Shown: positions 11,294-23,529 of the stretch, piece by piece | Numbering within the stretch: the first letter of the stretch is position 1 | Layout of the letters: each line of letters begins with the position of its first letter | Assembly: GCA_037974965.1 (NCBI GenBank) | Contig: JBBPFI010000009.1 | Coordinates: forward strand, 682,001 to 746,000 | DNA from: Dacryopinax spathularia | Lineage: Eukaryota > Basidiomycota > Dacrymycetes > Dacrymycetales > Dacrymycetaceae | DNA length: 64,000 bases | Direction of reading: 5' to 3' | Notes under the pieces: generated by a model | Databases searched by the model: none | What the model was told of the DNA's origin: nothing | The model's input: only the letters and a program-made list of their open reading frames with translations | Position numbers and translations under genes: made by a program

Positions 11294-14200
11294 TTAGGTT
11301 TCCTTGGCCCTTGGAGTCTGTTTGCGGCGCGATCTGACCTTGCTTGTTGTGTTAGGGAGCTCCGGATCAAGCTTCTGTGGACGCCGAATGATTCTGTTCG
11401 ATATCGCCGATCGCAGGACTGGTGGCTCCATGACAGGTGATTTACTGGCTCGTGTGCATCTCCTCGTTCTAGAGTGAGTCCTACTTTCAACCTCCAGCGA
11501 TCTCCCTTCGGGGCGGGGTTGATATTCCTCCGAACATGGCTGATTTTGAGTTCCGACGGGACTCGCCTGTATGCCGGCTTCCCGCAAGGTGCCTGCATTG
11601 CTGTCCTTACCGCTTGAGTTGATTGGAAGATTGCTGCGGCTAGAGTCGTCACCAGGCGTAGTGGCGGTTTCTGCTTCAGAGGCGCGGGTTGCCCTGATGG
11701 GTGTTGACTCCGATGGTTTCAACTGCATTCCCTCACCCGTGTCTGCTGGCAAGAGAGGGACGACACCGGTGGGGGCGTGCGGGGTTGCCAATGCGGCCGT
11801 TTTGAGAACTTTGATTGGCGACACCAGCGGTGTGACGACACCTTGATAGAGTGGTACACCGCCTGTTGTACTGGGGCCAAACACGAGTTTGGGAACTGCA
11901 TCTGTTGCGTCGTGAGCAGACGGTGAGATCGAGACCAAGCGACGGTCGTTGCCTTGTGTGGGTGATTTGGCGCTTGCCGCTTGCGGAACCGAATCCTTAT
12001 CTCCCGCCTTCAAGGGCGGAGAAGGAACCGTTCGGTTCCGTGCTGTGGGACCAGAGCGTCGCTCGTGGTGACCGGTTGCTGTGGATTGGTCAGATCCCGA
12101 AAAGGGGAGGAGCGACGTTACTTACGACTGACGAGGGGAGATTCATTCTCACTGAGGCTCATCGCATCCTCCTGCGCATGGAGCTGTGCCGTAAAAGCAT
12201 GGAGACGGTCGTCCTCAGTTACGCAGTCCGGAACGAGTTTGTCCATGAGATCCCATGGACGACCTTCCTGGGGAAAAGGAGCATTGGCGGGCAAGGGTGG
12301 GATGACCAAAGTGGGTCGCGCGTTTATCGGAGAAAGAAGAAGGTCCATACTTGCCTGTGACGAAAGGAACGTGCCATCTTGCTCGCTGTAGCAAACATCG
12401 GTGTCGTCGCTTGCATCAGAGTGACGAATCTGTTGGTTTTCCTGTTCCCAGGCGGGTCTGAATTCTGAATGCGCGGAAATAGCGGCATCGGGGGGAATGC
12501 CGTTCCGATTCTGCTCAGCCAGCTCTGCTTCAACAGCCCTGTTGAGATCCATGCTTGTTTCCGAAACGTCATCATTGTGTATCTCGAACGGAGTATGCGC
12601 TGATGGTCGAAGGCTTGACCTCTCACGCATACTGCCATCCTTTGTTGGCTTATCTGGCGATTTCGTGATGACAGGAGCAGCTTCAACGTCCGAGTCATCC
12701 GTTCCCTCCATGACGGGCGACACATAACCGAAGGACTCCTCTTCGTCGGTGGACTCCTGGAAACCGCTTTGTGCGCTGTTAGACCAGTCAGTCATTACTC
12801 CAATCTGACGAGGATGTGGACTCACACGCCCTTCTTAACTAAGGCATTCATTAGCCGCTCATACTGCCGTGGTCGTTTGCTGGCAAATTTGCGCACTTCC
12901 TCCACGTGCTTCCGGTACGAGGCAGCCCAAATATCGGCTGTAAAATGATGCTTGGGGCCGAAGCCGAGGACACCCGTGGTCCACTGAGAAAGGCTGGCTT
13001 GTATCTATGGCATATAAGCTTGGATGCACAAGGTCATGGTAGTTGGGACGGAAGCTCACCGCGGTGATTGGGAGAGCGAGAAGCGCCGGGTCTTTCGTCA
13101 TGAATGCATCCATGTAGACAATACCGTCGCTCTTGCGGTGCTTAAAGTAAGCGTTGCAAAACACATCCTCAATAGCAGGGTGCTGGAAGAGTAGAGTCGG
13201 TTTACCCTTCACATTACATAGTATGTCAGGCTCTGCGAACGAACAACAGTGATGTCATGCTCACCTTCGTATCGCAATCCTTGAATAAGAAACGGAAGCC
13301 TTGCAGCAGCCGGTGTGCTTCAGCGGCAACCTGGTCAGGTTCACCGATGAAACGATCAAGATAGTAACGTTTCACGGCGGCGTCTGCAATGGTCTTGATT
13401 TCTCCCCTGAGCTGTGACCTCCGCTGCTCAACCTAGCTAATATGAGTAAGATACTCAAAGACGAATTTCCAGTACGCGCTTACAATGCCCTTAATACTCT
13501 CAGAGTACAGTTCCGATTTCTTGAAACGGCTCTTGTAATGGCTTTGCACATAACCAAGCTCCTCCGCAACGTCCTTGAAATCGGCCGTGATCCACCGGGA
13601 ACTTTTGGTGTCCTCAGGGAAAGCATCCGTCGAGCTCATTCTTACGCGATATCGACGATTGAGTTTGCACACGATGCGCCGGCTCGCAGGGGTTAGGTCC
13701 GCCATTCGAGAGTGGCTTCCAGTGCTTGACCGGATATCTTCCCGCTGCTGCTGCTTCCCTGGCTTGCTCCGTTTCCTGCTTAGAGGCGAGACAGAGCACG
13801 ACGATACCACATGGTACTGTTAGCATCAAGGGTCAGGCTCAAGTGAGACACGAATAGCAGACGAGCGTACACGTATGGAGTCGTTGATGCCGTTGTCGCC
13901 TTTCTTACGGGGGACGCGGCCAGGCTTGACGCTGTTACAAGTGCCTTCGAACATCTCAGTGCGCGCCTACGGAAGAAAGCTTGCACCTACTTGCATGGGG
14001 CGAAGGAATCTCGGCTGCAAAACCGCGGCTGGACGGGTTGTGCGAAAGCTGATCCTTCCTGCGTGCGCGATGCTCGGGACGTGGTCTGCTGGTAGGTAAC
14101 GGGGAGCCACTATCAAGCCGAGCGGAAGAGGAGGATTGGTTACTGTCTGACGTAGGCTTCGGTCCCGCTCTGCGATGGGCTGCTGCGCGCTGGGCGTGGT

Positions 14201-14687
14201 CGTTGGCCGATGAAGGTAGACCTTCTCTTAAAGCCGATCCCTTTGCTGCAGCATACGCTTCGCGCCTTCCGTGTGGCTCTGTCCCGCGACGGCATGCGGC
14301 GAAATGGACCCTTCGGCCTGATACTTCTCCATGTGCCTTGCTTTGCCCGCCAGCTCGTTGCGAGGCTGCGTGACTAGTACTGTCGACATCTTCATCGCTT
14401 AGGACGTCCGAAGAGAGCTCTAGCTCGGTTGTGTCGGCTGGGCTGCTGCAAGGCGATGGAGAAGCAGAGCGGTCTACAAAGACGGCATGAGCACGGATTC
14501 AAGATACGATTGACAATACCGGGCGCACCGATCCAATGGAACCCTCGACCTTTGTTGGCTGGATTCCTCCTCTCCTCCTTATCTGCGTTGGCAGACGGCT
14601 CTTGGCAATGTTAGCGAGAGTCTCGGAGGTCTGAACAAAGGTTCCCTGACCTCTTGAATCGTTCCACCGCACACCGGAGCCCATCAT
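11294..14687 (-). CDS. DUF6532-domain protein with long disordered flanks
   Basis: Probable start at tandem ATGs near 14687. The N-terminal third is low-complexity, Ser/Arg-rich sequence with introns. The conserved core runs from about 13690 (ASRRIVCKLNRRY) through RGEIKTIADAAVKRYY, FQHPAIEDVFCNAYFKH and DGIVYMDAF to SLSQWTTGVLGFG and WAASYRKHVEEVRKF (about 12870). This is the pattern of the Agaricomycete DUF6532 domain, of unknown function. Introns have sound borders, such as GTGAGC...CATAG near 13005-13062 and GTGTGAGT...AACAG near 12782-12835. The C-terminal part is acidic and Ser-rich, then basic, ending in RRKQTPRAKET at 11294. No break was seen. DUF6532 genes are expanded in mushroom genomes, often near transposons; this one lies directly upstream of a Plavaka gene on the same strand. 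Confidence 0.75.
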
Positions 14688-15775
14688 AGTCAGCGCTGAC
14701 TCGGAAGGGACCCGCCTTAGGCCACTGTCGTCGCTACCAAGTACTAAGTACTCGGCCAAGGACGTGGTGCAAAGGATGCCCACACTCAGAGATGTACGGA
14801 ACTAGGCGCTGCGCGTACGTGGCAAGGCAAAAAAAACATGTAGCTGGGTCTCTCACGTTGTTGATGACCTTGGGTCTACACCTGCGGAAGTATCCGTGAA
14901 TCTACACGGGTCTACGGCACTCGGAGCGCGGACCAAAACCTGAGGCTTCGATTGCCCCGAAACAGTGGAATTTGACTGTGTACATCAGAACGCCGCCCAT
15001 ATCTCAATCGCGCCCGATCTACTGCAGGACGAGCGCGAAACGAAATTGGGATGTGGTCGAACCCGCCAGTTGCCGGCTCGCAGCAGTCGGAGAAATCCGT
15101 CTCGACCCTCAATGCTCCCCTACGAGCTACTACACCTCATCCAGAACCCAGCGGCCTCTGCGTAGGTTACGACTGCAATGCGACATACTCTTATTGTCAT
15201 GCAGACGCGTCCTGGTTCTCCTCATCAGAAGCAATACCTTGATACCCGCATTTATATGATCTCTATGCCTGGTCTGCTTCAATTCATCCTGTGGACGGTT
15301 TGTCTCGTGCTGCGGCCCATCCTCCCCACACTGCGCAACTGGTCTCTCTGCACATCTCATTCACATCTGCTGTCGCTCGCAATCGCCCCTATATCATGTC
15401 GTTTCAAGCGGTCCACTTCGTTTGGCGCGCGCCGCGCACCGCAAATCCTGAAGGCCGGTACCTCTCACCGCTAATGCCTTGGCTGTCGGTACGGCACATA
15501 GCTCGCGGATCGATCTCTTCGTCCAGCACAGACTCTTTGTTCAGCATGTGCGTGCCTCGACCAGGCCGCCATCTCAACCGCGAACGGTATACCCTACTAA
15601 ACGGTGTACCCTGCAACGGCGGATACGCAATACACATCAAGCCTCCTCTGGTGCAGGGCTCGGGCCTCCCAAGCTTCGTGTACGGCAAACTTCTGATTGT
15701 GCCTACAGTACCTCATGCACAGCGAACTCACACAGCGCATACCTCATGCAGCGCAGCCTCGTATTTCGAACACCT
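14688..15775. other. Intergenic region before the inverted repeat
   Basis: Holds the likely promoter of the DUF6532 gene. Several overlapping open frames exist on both strands (for example 15291-15929 plus), but none shows a domain or consistent codon pattern. Nothing else is supported. Confidence 0.4.
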
Positions 15776-16010
15776 CCAAGATTGTCCGATTTTAGCAAGA
15801 TTGTCCGATTTCTCGGTCGGTAGCTTATCAGCAAATCCTCTGCTATGGCATGTGAGCCGTCACGAAGGATCATGGTTTGATGTGACTCGGCCGAGCTACG
15901 ATTTGTCCGATTTTACCAAGATTGTCTGATTTCGTATTCTGTAGCCTGTCAGTATATCCTTTGTCACTGTATGCCAGTTGTCACGTCCAGCGTCTTTTGG
16001 GGAGGGACAT
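15776..16010. repeat. Tandem repeat of about 120 bp at the outer arm end
   Basis: Units carry AAGATTGTCCGATTTTACC followed by sequence resembling CACGAAGGATC. Two clear units and a more diverged third are spaced by about 120 bp. The same units close the right arm near 26155-26388, and there a further part-unit continues about 35 bp beyond the arm end, so the duplication boundary falls within a repeat unit. Confidence 0.7.
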
Positions 16011-16302
16011 TTGTAAGACGGCCATCTCAGCTACGTATCCACATCTGTCAGCCTCATTGTCCTTCCCGATCATACTGGAAAACAAGGATTCACATCAGCG
16101 TCCGCGCGGCGTTACGCCCACATATTCTCACAGTTTCTGGATTGAGATCCGCCAACACTACGGATCCGCGTTTGCGGATCCTCTCCAGACTGGGATCCGC
16201 ACACACAGCTTACCATGAAAGTATGTTCGCTTGCAGGTGGGGGCCCCTGCCGGAAATATCATATATCGAGATTCATATTATTGATGGTACAGATGCGACG
16301 TG

Positions 16303-17160
16303 ACGCTGTCGAAGGCGTGCGGTTGGCGTTTACCGCCATGTACGGCCATCAACACGGGGAACGCACCCGTGGTTTGCTGAGTCCGCATACGGTGTGGAAC
16401 GCTTCTTGTCAACCAACAATCGGGCAGGAAGAGTATGCTTCCGCCCGTACAGATATCTTGATCGGGCCAAGACGAAAGAATGGGAAATCTGGATAGTGTT
16501 CTCTGTAGAGCTGTGACGTGAGGCTGTCGAAGGCGTGCGGTCGTTTTCCACCATGTACGGCGATCGACGCGAAGAACGGGAATCTGGATATTGACGGTAG
16601 ACTCGGAGGCGGGAGCCCGGAGGCGTACGATTGGCGTATACCGCCATGTACGGCCATCAGCACGAGAACACACCCCTTTTGTTTGCCTCCGTATACCGTC
16701 CGAAACGCTTCCTGACTACCATCAACGGATACCATGGGGCAGAATAGATGGTCGGCCAAAGACGAGAAAACGGGAAATCTGGATAATGTTCTCTGTAGAG
16801 CTGTGACATGAGGCTGTCGAAGGCGTGCGGTCGTTTTCCACCATGTACAGCGATCGACGCGAAGAACGGGAATCTGGTATATTGACGGTAGACTCGGAGG
16901 CGGGAGCCCGGAGGCGTACGATTGGCGTATACCGCCATGTACGGCCATCAGCACAGGAACGCACCCCATTTGTTTGTCGCCGTATACGGTGGAAAACGCT
17001 CCCTGACTACCATCACCGCAAACAATGGGGCAGAATACTCTGATCGGCCAAAGACGAGAAAACGGGAATCTGGATATTGACGGTAGCGGTGTGACGCGAG
17101 GTTGTCGGAAGGCGTGCTGCGGGCGTTTACCGCCATGTACGGCCATCAACACGAGAAGGT
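16303..17160. repeat. Tandem array of about 290-bp units (left arm)
   Basis: About three and a half units. Two neighbouring units begin TGAGGCTGTCGAAGGCGTGC at about 16518 and 16809, a spacing of 291 bp. Each unit includes TACCGCCATGTACGGCCATC and palindrome-like cores such as CGTATACGG. Long antisense frames across the array are by-products of a period divisible by three and are not called as genes. Confidence 0.85.
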
Positions 17161-18154
17161 AGCCCCCGTTTGCCTCCGTACATATGCAGTTTGTGGGAGC
17201 ACACAGCCTGGCCAAGACGGCAGCGGGCCGTACATCGCAGAATACCGTCCCACTCGTTGATCGCAACCCCGACCCTTGCATTCTGCGGATTCTTCTGCAT
17301 GACAAATTACTTACGTCAGGTCCGCCCCTGCCTCATGATGTTCGGCCGATCAAGCAGAGCGAGAAGCAGCCATGTCAGTTGTTCCCCTGCGATCATTGAT
17401 GGCAACAACATTCAACAGGTTATATAGAGAGCATTATTGGCCCCCGCAGGCCTCGAACCAATACTTATGAATACCCATTCCTCTCGCGTGCCGTGCGCTC
17501 CGTATCGCAGCCGACAGGCCATATCGCTGCGGTGTCTGCCAGGTGAGGGTCACCTACCCTCCAATCCAACGTTGAGCACCTGGTCTCCCTTCGTCCGATC
17601 CGTCTATCCTCTGTGTGCTCACCTCCGAGCATCGACTGGTTGCGCCGTACATATATCTGACAACACTGCGGAAATGGGGCCCGAGATGCCGCTCCCCACT
17701 AACCTTTTACCCGTGATGATTAACGGACGTTTACGGCAACGTCGAGCCTTTGGCGTCGCCAGTGGCTGAGCTCGTATCACATGGTGCCCGCTGAATCATA
17801 CATTCGAAAAGGCTCCACCTCGCTTTGATTTGACCCTCACCACCAACCTACACCGCTTCAGAACCATACCGAACGCCTCCCTCACTGATCCCCAGTGAGC
17901 TCTGTTCTGCATCCACGTTGATTGCATGTGAGTACCCATGTTACCAGCGAGCTCTTCCATGTGCTGATAATCTTGCTCTGTTTCGTGATGCAAAGCGCCA
18001 CAGGTTTGACTACCGCCGCACGCGAGCTAGACCGCAGCCAGCTTTCCGAGCGAGCAACAATGCACTCCAGTATGATTTGTTCCCCTCGGAGCGCGCATAA
18101 CTGCTCATCAGCATTGTGCTTGTAGACGTACCCCCCTCCGTATGCAAGACCCGC
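17161..18154. other. Arm segment with possible upstream exons
   Basis: Between the tandem array and the gene at 18155. A stretch near 17800-18100 could hold 5' exons of that gene (a coding-like piece with a GTGAGT donor near 17928), but the frame is not continuous and the model is uncertain. The same sequence is present, inverted, at 24010-25003. Confidence 0.35.
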
Positions 18155-18634
18155 ATGTCCGTCACTCCGACAGGCGGGCTGTGTGCCATCTTCGAACGCT
18201 TGGACAAATGCGAATACACCCCAGGTACTTGCGCGGCGCTCCCAACTGCGAACGCCAAACCGTGCTTGACGCGCCAGGATGGACAACTGCCCGCGGGGAC
18301 CGATCTCAACAACACAGAGGCGCTTTCCGTATTTCTCAACCGGCTCGATTATGTGGACGTGTCTATCAAGGCCAACAACACGCTCCCAAACTCGCCATTC
18401 GGGATCACGACGCCGGAGGCCTACGCCAAACGTCAGCGGGCGCGAGAACAAGCGGCACAACTGCGCCGCGAGCGCCGTCAGAGGCGCGAAAAAGACGGGG
18501 AAAAGTACTCGCGCATTTCCTCCCATGATTCAGACGACCATTCCTTTACTGGCAGCGAGTCGGACTCGGATGATAGCCAGACTTCTTACCGCGCATGGTG
18601 GGATTGGCTTGGGTGCTGTACGGCTCGTGCCTAG
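18155..18634 (+). CDS. Unknown protein, 3' exon (left-arm copy)
   Basis: The start is uncertain; the first ATG in this frame is at 18155, but the frame is open from about 18091 and earlier exons are possible. The N-terminal part has several Cys (LCAIFERLDKCEYTPGTC) and the C-terminal part is strongly basic (QRAREQAAQLRRERRQRREK), then acidic and Ser-rich (SESDSDDSQ), ending WWDWLGCCTARA. No family recognised. The opposite strand has a 214-residue open frame (17882-18526) starting with ATG, which could be the real gene; the charge-segregated composition makes me prefer the plus-strand reading. An identical copy sits in the right arm, pointing toward this one. Confidence 0.4.
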   Translation: MSVTPTGGLCAIFERLDKCEYTPGTCAALPTANAKPCLTRQDGQLPAGTDLNNTEALSVFLNRLDYVDVSIKANNTLPNSPFGITTPEAYAKRQRAREQAAQLRRERRQRREKDGEKYSRISSHDSDDHSFTGSESDSDDSQTSYRAWWDWLGCCTARA

Positions 18635-18760
18635 GTACGGGCTCGCTCGAATCGCTGTTGTCGAGCCCCAGTACATAGAACTGTCTCCTGCACGCCTTCA
18701 TAACAGTGTCTTAGCCTAATAGCGTCTTCTCCAAAGGGTGATTATACAAAGAACTATTCT

Positions 18761-19151
18761 TTGCACACCGGGAACCGTGTACGCCGGATCGTCAATTGTA
18801 TGCACGGAACCATTCCCTGCCAGCGCGCCTTGTGCGCTCATCCGGGCCCATGCTCACTTTCAGTCGCACTGAGTCCGCCTTGCTCCTCTCTCGTCATTGT
18901 CCATCACCAAGCCGCTCCGCAACCTCCTTATGAGACTTCTCCTCACATCCACCGACTAAGATTAGGCCTATTAGCCGGCCAACAACCAGTGGTCCATTGT
19001 GCATCCGAGGAACGATACTGTAACAACCTGTCGGAGTCAAGCGGCTTTTGTCGGGGGTCGCTTGCGCACCGTCTCTCTCCATCAACCCCCAAGATATCCC
19101 AAACTACCTGCGGCTGGTGTTCTGCTCACCGTCGATCCTCTTCCGACGAAC
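18761..19151. other. Inner edge of left arm to spacer gene
   Basis: Unique sequence starting immediately after the arm ends. It is pyrimidine-rich before 19152 and probably contains the promoter of the spacer gene. Confidence 0.4.
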
Positions 19152-22100
19152 ATGGAGGACCATTCGGGCGACTTTCTTCAGCACCGGAACCTCAGTCGCG
19201 GTAGTCGAGCTGCAAGCCATAGTACGGACATACCCGATGTTGGGCGTCCCAGACCTTCCACCGTATCTCGGAGTATAGGTCGCTACGACCCGCAAGACCG
19301 AGAGCACGACGCACCGTCCTATGCTTCGGTTGTACCCCAGAAACGTCCGTACATGCCAGGTGAGGAAGAGCGTACATTTGTATAGCGCATGTACTCAGCT
19401 GGGTATAGATCACCCGGAGCTCAGACGTTCACGGATGCAGCCTTTCCCGACGAACACACAGCCAGTTCTGCTGAACGCGAGTGGCCCTGGGTCTTCTGCG
19501 GGAGTGGCCGCCAGAGAGCGCGCAGGTCCACTGGGTGAGAAAGACGGTCACTCCACTTCGAGCCAGCCTCTCAAACTGATTGGTATATTCAGATCATTGG
19601 GAACAGCAACGGGTTCATATGGATCGTCCGCAGTTACACTTGAATATTTCGGAGGTGTCACGTCATCCGCAACACTGGCATCAACAGTCTACTCCAGTTG
19701 AGTCCCATAATCACATGAACCGGGTATTACTCGCTTCAGGCCCCCATTTTCCTCGACACACCACGACGAGCTCCGTGCGGAAAAGTTATGGTGATCCAAG
19801 CACTCGGCCTCGAGAATCCTACGAGCCGTCGTCGGCCAGTCTCAACTACGGTAGGGCTTCGGACAATCCGAGTCGCGACTACCACTCGCGAGGGCTTCAC
19901 GACCGCGGAGAAAGGCATGTAGCCAGCTCAATGCGACCCGTCGCTTCAATAAGCAGTGTGCGCCCAACAGATTTGGTGGCTAGGGATCTCCGGGAGAGCA
20001 TCTGGAACCTCCTAGCTGAGGGATTTCAGACATGCACGGCCAAGCAATGTGGTAAGCTCATTTCGCTCGTCATGCTGGCAATTTCACTCACTGAGCTCCA
20101 GGAGATCTCGTTGCCACAACGGTCGACGCCATGCTGGAGGCATACCATGGTCTCCTGAGCAGGGCCGACGCTTCCGATTCACCGCAACTGTCTGCAGGGA
20201 TAAGCGATCTCTTGCGAGTGCTGGATATTTTGCGACAAGGCCACATCGGCGTCGCCCAAAATGCGCTGCGGCAAGTAGCTCATGACGTCTTGCGCAATTT
20301 CGTGCCACATCAGGATCTGGCTACCCTGACCAAGGACTTGCTTCAGAGCTACCTTGGCACGCTTGCATTGCGCCTTAAGGACCCACAGGTCGGACCGGTG
20401 CCGTCAGTACACGTCCAGGCGTTCGCCCTCAACTCTCCGGCCCAGCTCGCTTCGCAGGCTGTTCAATCCCCTCAGACGAACATTCCAACTGTGCAATGCT
20501 ATCCTGCCTCAGCCAGTCAGCCGTGTGGTGATTCTAACCCGCTCCATGGTACCGTCTCCGTAGGCGACAGGCCCCGAAGCGAACTTGCCCACCCTTCGGC
20601 CGAAGAAGTTCCTGGCTCTGCTGCTCGGGCGGCCATTCCCTCAGGTCCGACTTCTCGTGCAAGCCACGACGATGCTGTACCGGCTTGTGCGGCCCTTCAG
20701 CCGTCTATTCCGCCGTATACGGCGGTCGACGCCGGTTTACTGAAGTTTGCGCCGGATGATCCCACACTCCCGCCACTGGGTATGAATGCCGCTGCGGAGG
20801 GCTCGGCTAGACAAACTGCCCACGGGCTCTTCTGTCCCACTTCCTTGCCGCCTGCAGCGTCTTCAGCAATCCCCCCTTCAACGTCAACCACCTTCGCAGT
20901 CGGCACTGTCCGCTCGCCAATCAGCTCCACCGCTGATGTTTCGCCAACAGCACCGATAGTTGGCGATACTTCGATCAGCGGTATCTCCGGCCCTCCTCCC
21001 TCTACCCTCTCCGATCCAGCCCCAGCTCCTGCGGGGTCCTTTGAGCCTCCCAGAAATCCGTCCCAGCCTGTGGACAGCACTGCGCAGATGGTGTCCGATC
21101 CGCCGCAGCCGTCTATGCAAAGTACGGTTGGATTTGACCTCGTCCATGATCCCCAAGCGAAGAAGTTCGGCGAGTACGATGAACGCGTGGAAGAACTGGA
21201 TGGGCAGCGCGTTGCGGTCTGGGGCACTGGTGTCTATCCGAAGGAGTTGCAAGCCATGTATGAGGCCGACCCTTCTATGCCTGGGCGGTGGCCAAACAGG
21301 CCGCAGGCTTATCTAAACAGGGACACGCACAAGTTCCTGCTGAGCACTGATCTTTATCGGTGGATGAGTGAGCTAGTTCATTGTTGGATTATGTTCGCAA
21401 CTCATGATCTCTAGTGGATTCGCCACTGCAAGGCACAGTGATGTGGAAAGAGCTTCCTGGTGCACTGCGAAAGAAACGTTGCAAGATCGTCGGTTACCAT
21501 CGGTTGCTTCCCCTTCCGGGAGCCGATCAACATCCGTATCAGGGGCAAAGTGTGCAAATCTGGCTGTTTGTCCGGAACTTCTGGGAGCGAAGGACGCGGA
21601 TCGTCCCCTTGACTTCGAGTAAGCACATGTCTGGAGATCGTCCTACTCGCATTGACCTCTTGTTTGCAGAAGAGCAGGAGGAGAGCGATCCTATCATCCT
21701 GGAGTACGAAAACGGCGGTCCGGTTTTGCGCGCATCCCACTTTAGCCAGCTGTTCCCGAAAGCCCCAATGCATAACCTCAACCTCATCGTCTTCAAGAAA
21801 TTCGACCTCTCCCAGCCCGCGCCAGATTGGGAGGCCTGCTATGCCAAGAGCAAGGAATCGAAAAAGGATCGCAAGGATCGCAAGGAGACCAAGGAGACCA
21901 TGGAGCATGAGGCTCATGAGGAGGATACGGTCAGCAGGGCCGCCGAGGAGGGCAAGTCCCGCAAGGAGAGCAAGGGGACTGAAAAGTCGAAGAAGGGAAA
22001 AGGCAAGAGTCGTAGGCAAAACTCGCCGCACGAGCAAGCAGAAGCCAATGCCTTCACGCCATCGCTTGCACACGGCGCAGCGGTGAGACCACCGGACGCT

Positions 22101-22742
22101 GGTCCCAATGCGCCTTCCGCTTCTGGATCAGCCGTCGCCCCTCAAAACCCCCATGACACGCCGCATGACAGTAACGGCGTCTCCGCTGACTCTTTGCTGC
22201 AAGATCCGAACAGCCTGCTCGCCAGGGGAGGATCGCCTGCCTCCGACCGTCATTCCCCTGACAGGACGATCCCCGTCTCATCGCACAACCGTCCGCGAAC
22301 TCGCTCAACTGTAGCGGAGGAGCAGCGCCAAGAACGCCTTGTAGCTGCCAAAACAGTACCACCTCCTGTTAGACCGGCTCTTTCCCGCAAACCTTCTGCA
22401 CTCTCGGACAGACCTACTGCTCCGGGATCAATCCCCAAAGCTCGTTCCCGATCGGTGTCTTTCCGATTGCCAAGCCAGTCGCCTGCGAATACTCCGCCCA
22501 GCGCTTCAAATGATTCCCAAACACCTGCTGAACAGAACGGATCGACCGACGACGATCTGGCTTCGGTTCCCAAAAATGTGCACGGCCAGGCTCCGCAGAG
22601 GTCTCTTGGTGGAACCTCTACACCAGCCTCATCTACACGCGAGGTAGCAGACGTCTCCACATCCCAAACAGCGGACGAACCTGCCAGATCGACAACGCCT
22701 GATTCTTCTCCTCCTCCTGGAATTATCCTACGCAGAAGTTGA
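19152..22742 (+). CDS. Hypothetical multi-exon protein in the inverted-repeat spacer
   Basis: Start at the ATG of MEDHSGDFLQ (19152). Introns with good borders include about 20051-20101 (GTAAGC...CCAG), 21369-21414 (GTGAGC...CTAG) and 21620-21668 (GTAAGC...GCAG). The first globular part (VDAMLEAYHGLLSRAD and DLLRVLDILRQGH) is followed by a long Pro/Ser/Ala-rich linker, then a conserved-looking block (LDGQRVAVWGTGVYPKEL, KRCKIVGYHRLLPLPGADQ, LIVFKKFDLSQP), a Lys/Glu-rich segment of about 60 residues and a disordered tail ending PPGIILRRS. Length is about 1,050-1,100 residues. The alternation of structured block and charged low-complexity tail suggests a nuclear or scaffold protein, but no domain is recognised and no function is claimed. 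No break was seen. Confidence 0.7.
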
Positions 22743-23403
22743 TGACACCGTCTCTGGTACGGGTGCCTTCTAATCCGTCTCTATCTGAGTTTCGGCCGGC
22801 GTTGTTGCCGGAAAAGGGTGAATCACCCTTCGACAACATTCGTATCGCCTGCCATCATCCCATGCTGCGAGGTTCACTTGCTCTGCAATGGAATTAACAA
22901 TCGATATCGTAGATATGTATTCACGCACTGGTGGTAAACCACCTGTCTGTAACCGTGTTCCACACCTTTTCCTTCCCTCGCAGCTGTTGTACTATCCTGA
23001 TAATGAGAACAACCATATTTGCCCGAGACCGACCAAATACATATTCCGCTTGTCTAGCATATACTTCATTGCTCTGGCTCACATTGCTCCGAAGGACAGG
23101 AGCGATCCTTCGGAGCGATGAAAACCGCAGATAGCTAGAACTCCTCCATTGATAACCAAGTTTCCAATTCCCACCGGCAGTGAAAAGCAGCTCCGCTTCT
23201 CGTTACAGCTACGCAGTCGTCCGCATCATCACACCCCGCGAGCTCATCTCTTCCAAGCGGTGCTCGGCCTCCCCGCTCTATGAATACTTAACACCGAGTG
23301 TTCAAAGATTCACCCAGCGGGCCCGATGGTGATGGAGGTCCACCACTAATGTATGCGGGTATCCCTTCGGCACTTTCATATGGTCTGTTATGACGCTGTG
23401 GAC
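22743..23403. other. Spacer 3' region
   Basis: Between the stop of the spacer gene and the right arm. It is more AT-rich than its surroundings. No gene, repeat or terminator could be supported beyond the expected 3' end. Confidence 0.4.
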
Positions 23404-23529
23404 AGAATAGTTCTTTGTATAATCACCCTTTGGAGAAGACGCTATTAGGCTAAGACACTGTTATGAAGGCGTGCAGGAGACAGTTCTATGTACTGGGGCT
23501 CGACAACAGCGATTCGAGCGAGCCCGTAC

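Larger units (their letters stand above)
15776..18760. repeat. Left arm of a 10.6-kb inverted duplication
   Basis: This 2,985-bp arm is the reverse complement of 23404-26388; mirrored positions sum to 42,164. Reading frames in the two arms agree exactly along the length compared. One mismatch was seen near the outer edge (15795 against 26369). The inner edge is sharp: identity stops after GAACTATTCT at 18760. The outer edge starts CCAAGATTGTCCG and is flanked by CCT on both sides. The arm contains about 120-bp repeats at its outer end, about 290-bp repeats in the middle and one unknown gene near the inner end. Confidence 0.95.

Noticed and set aside
15291-15929. 212-residue plus-strand frame at the left edge of the inverted repeat
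   Set aside because: It runs into the 120-bp repeats, has no recognisable domain and is not continued in the mirror arm beyond the boundary.
16409-17305. 298-residue open frame on the minus strand across the tandem array (and its mirror at 24859-25755)
   Set aside because: It follows the about 291-bp period, which is divisible by three, so a frame stays open by repetition. The product has no domain and the frame slips between units.
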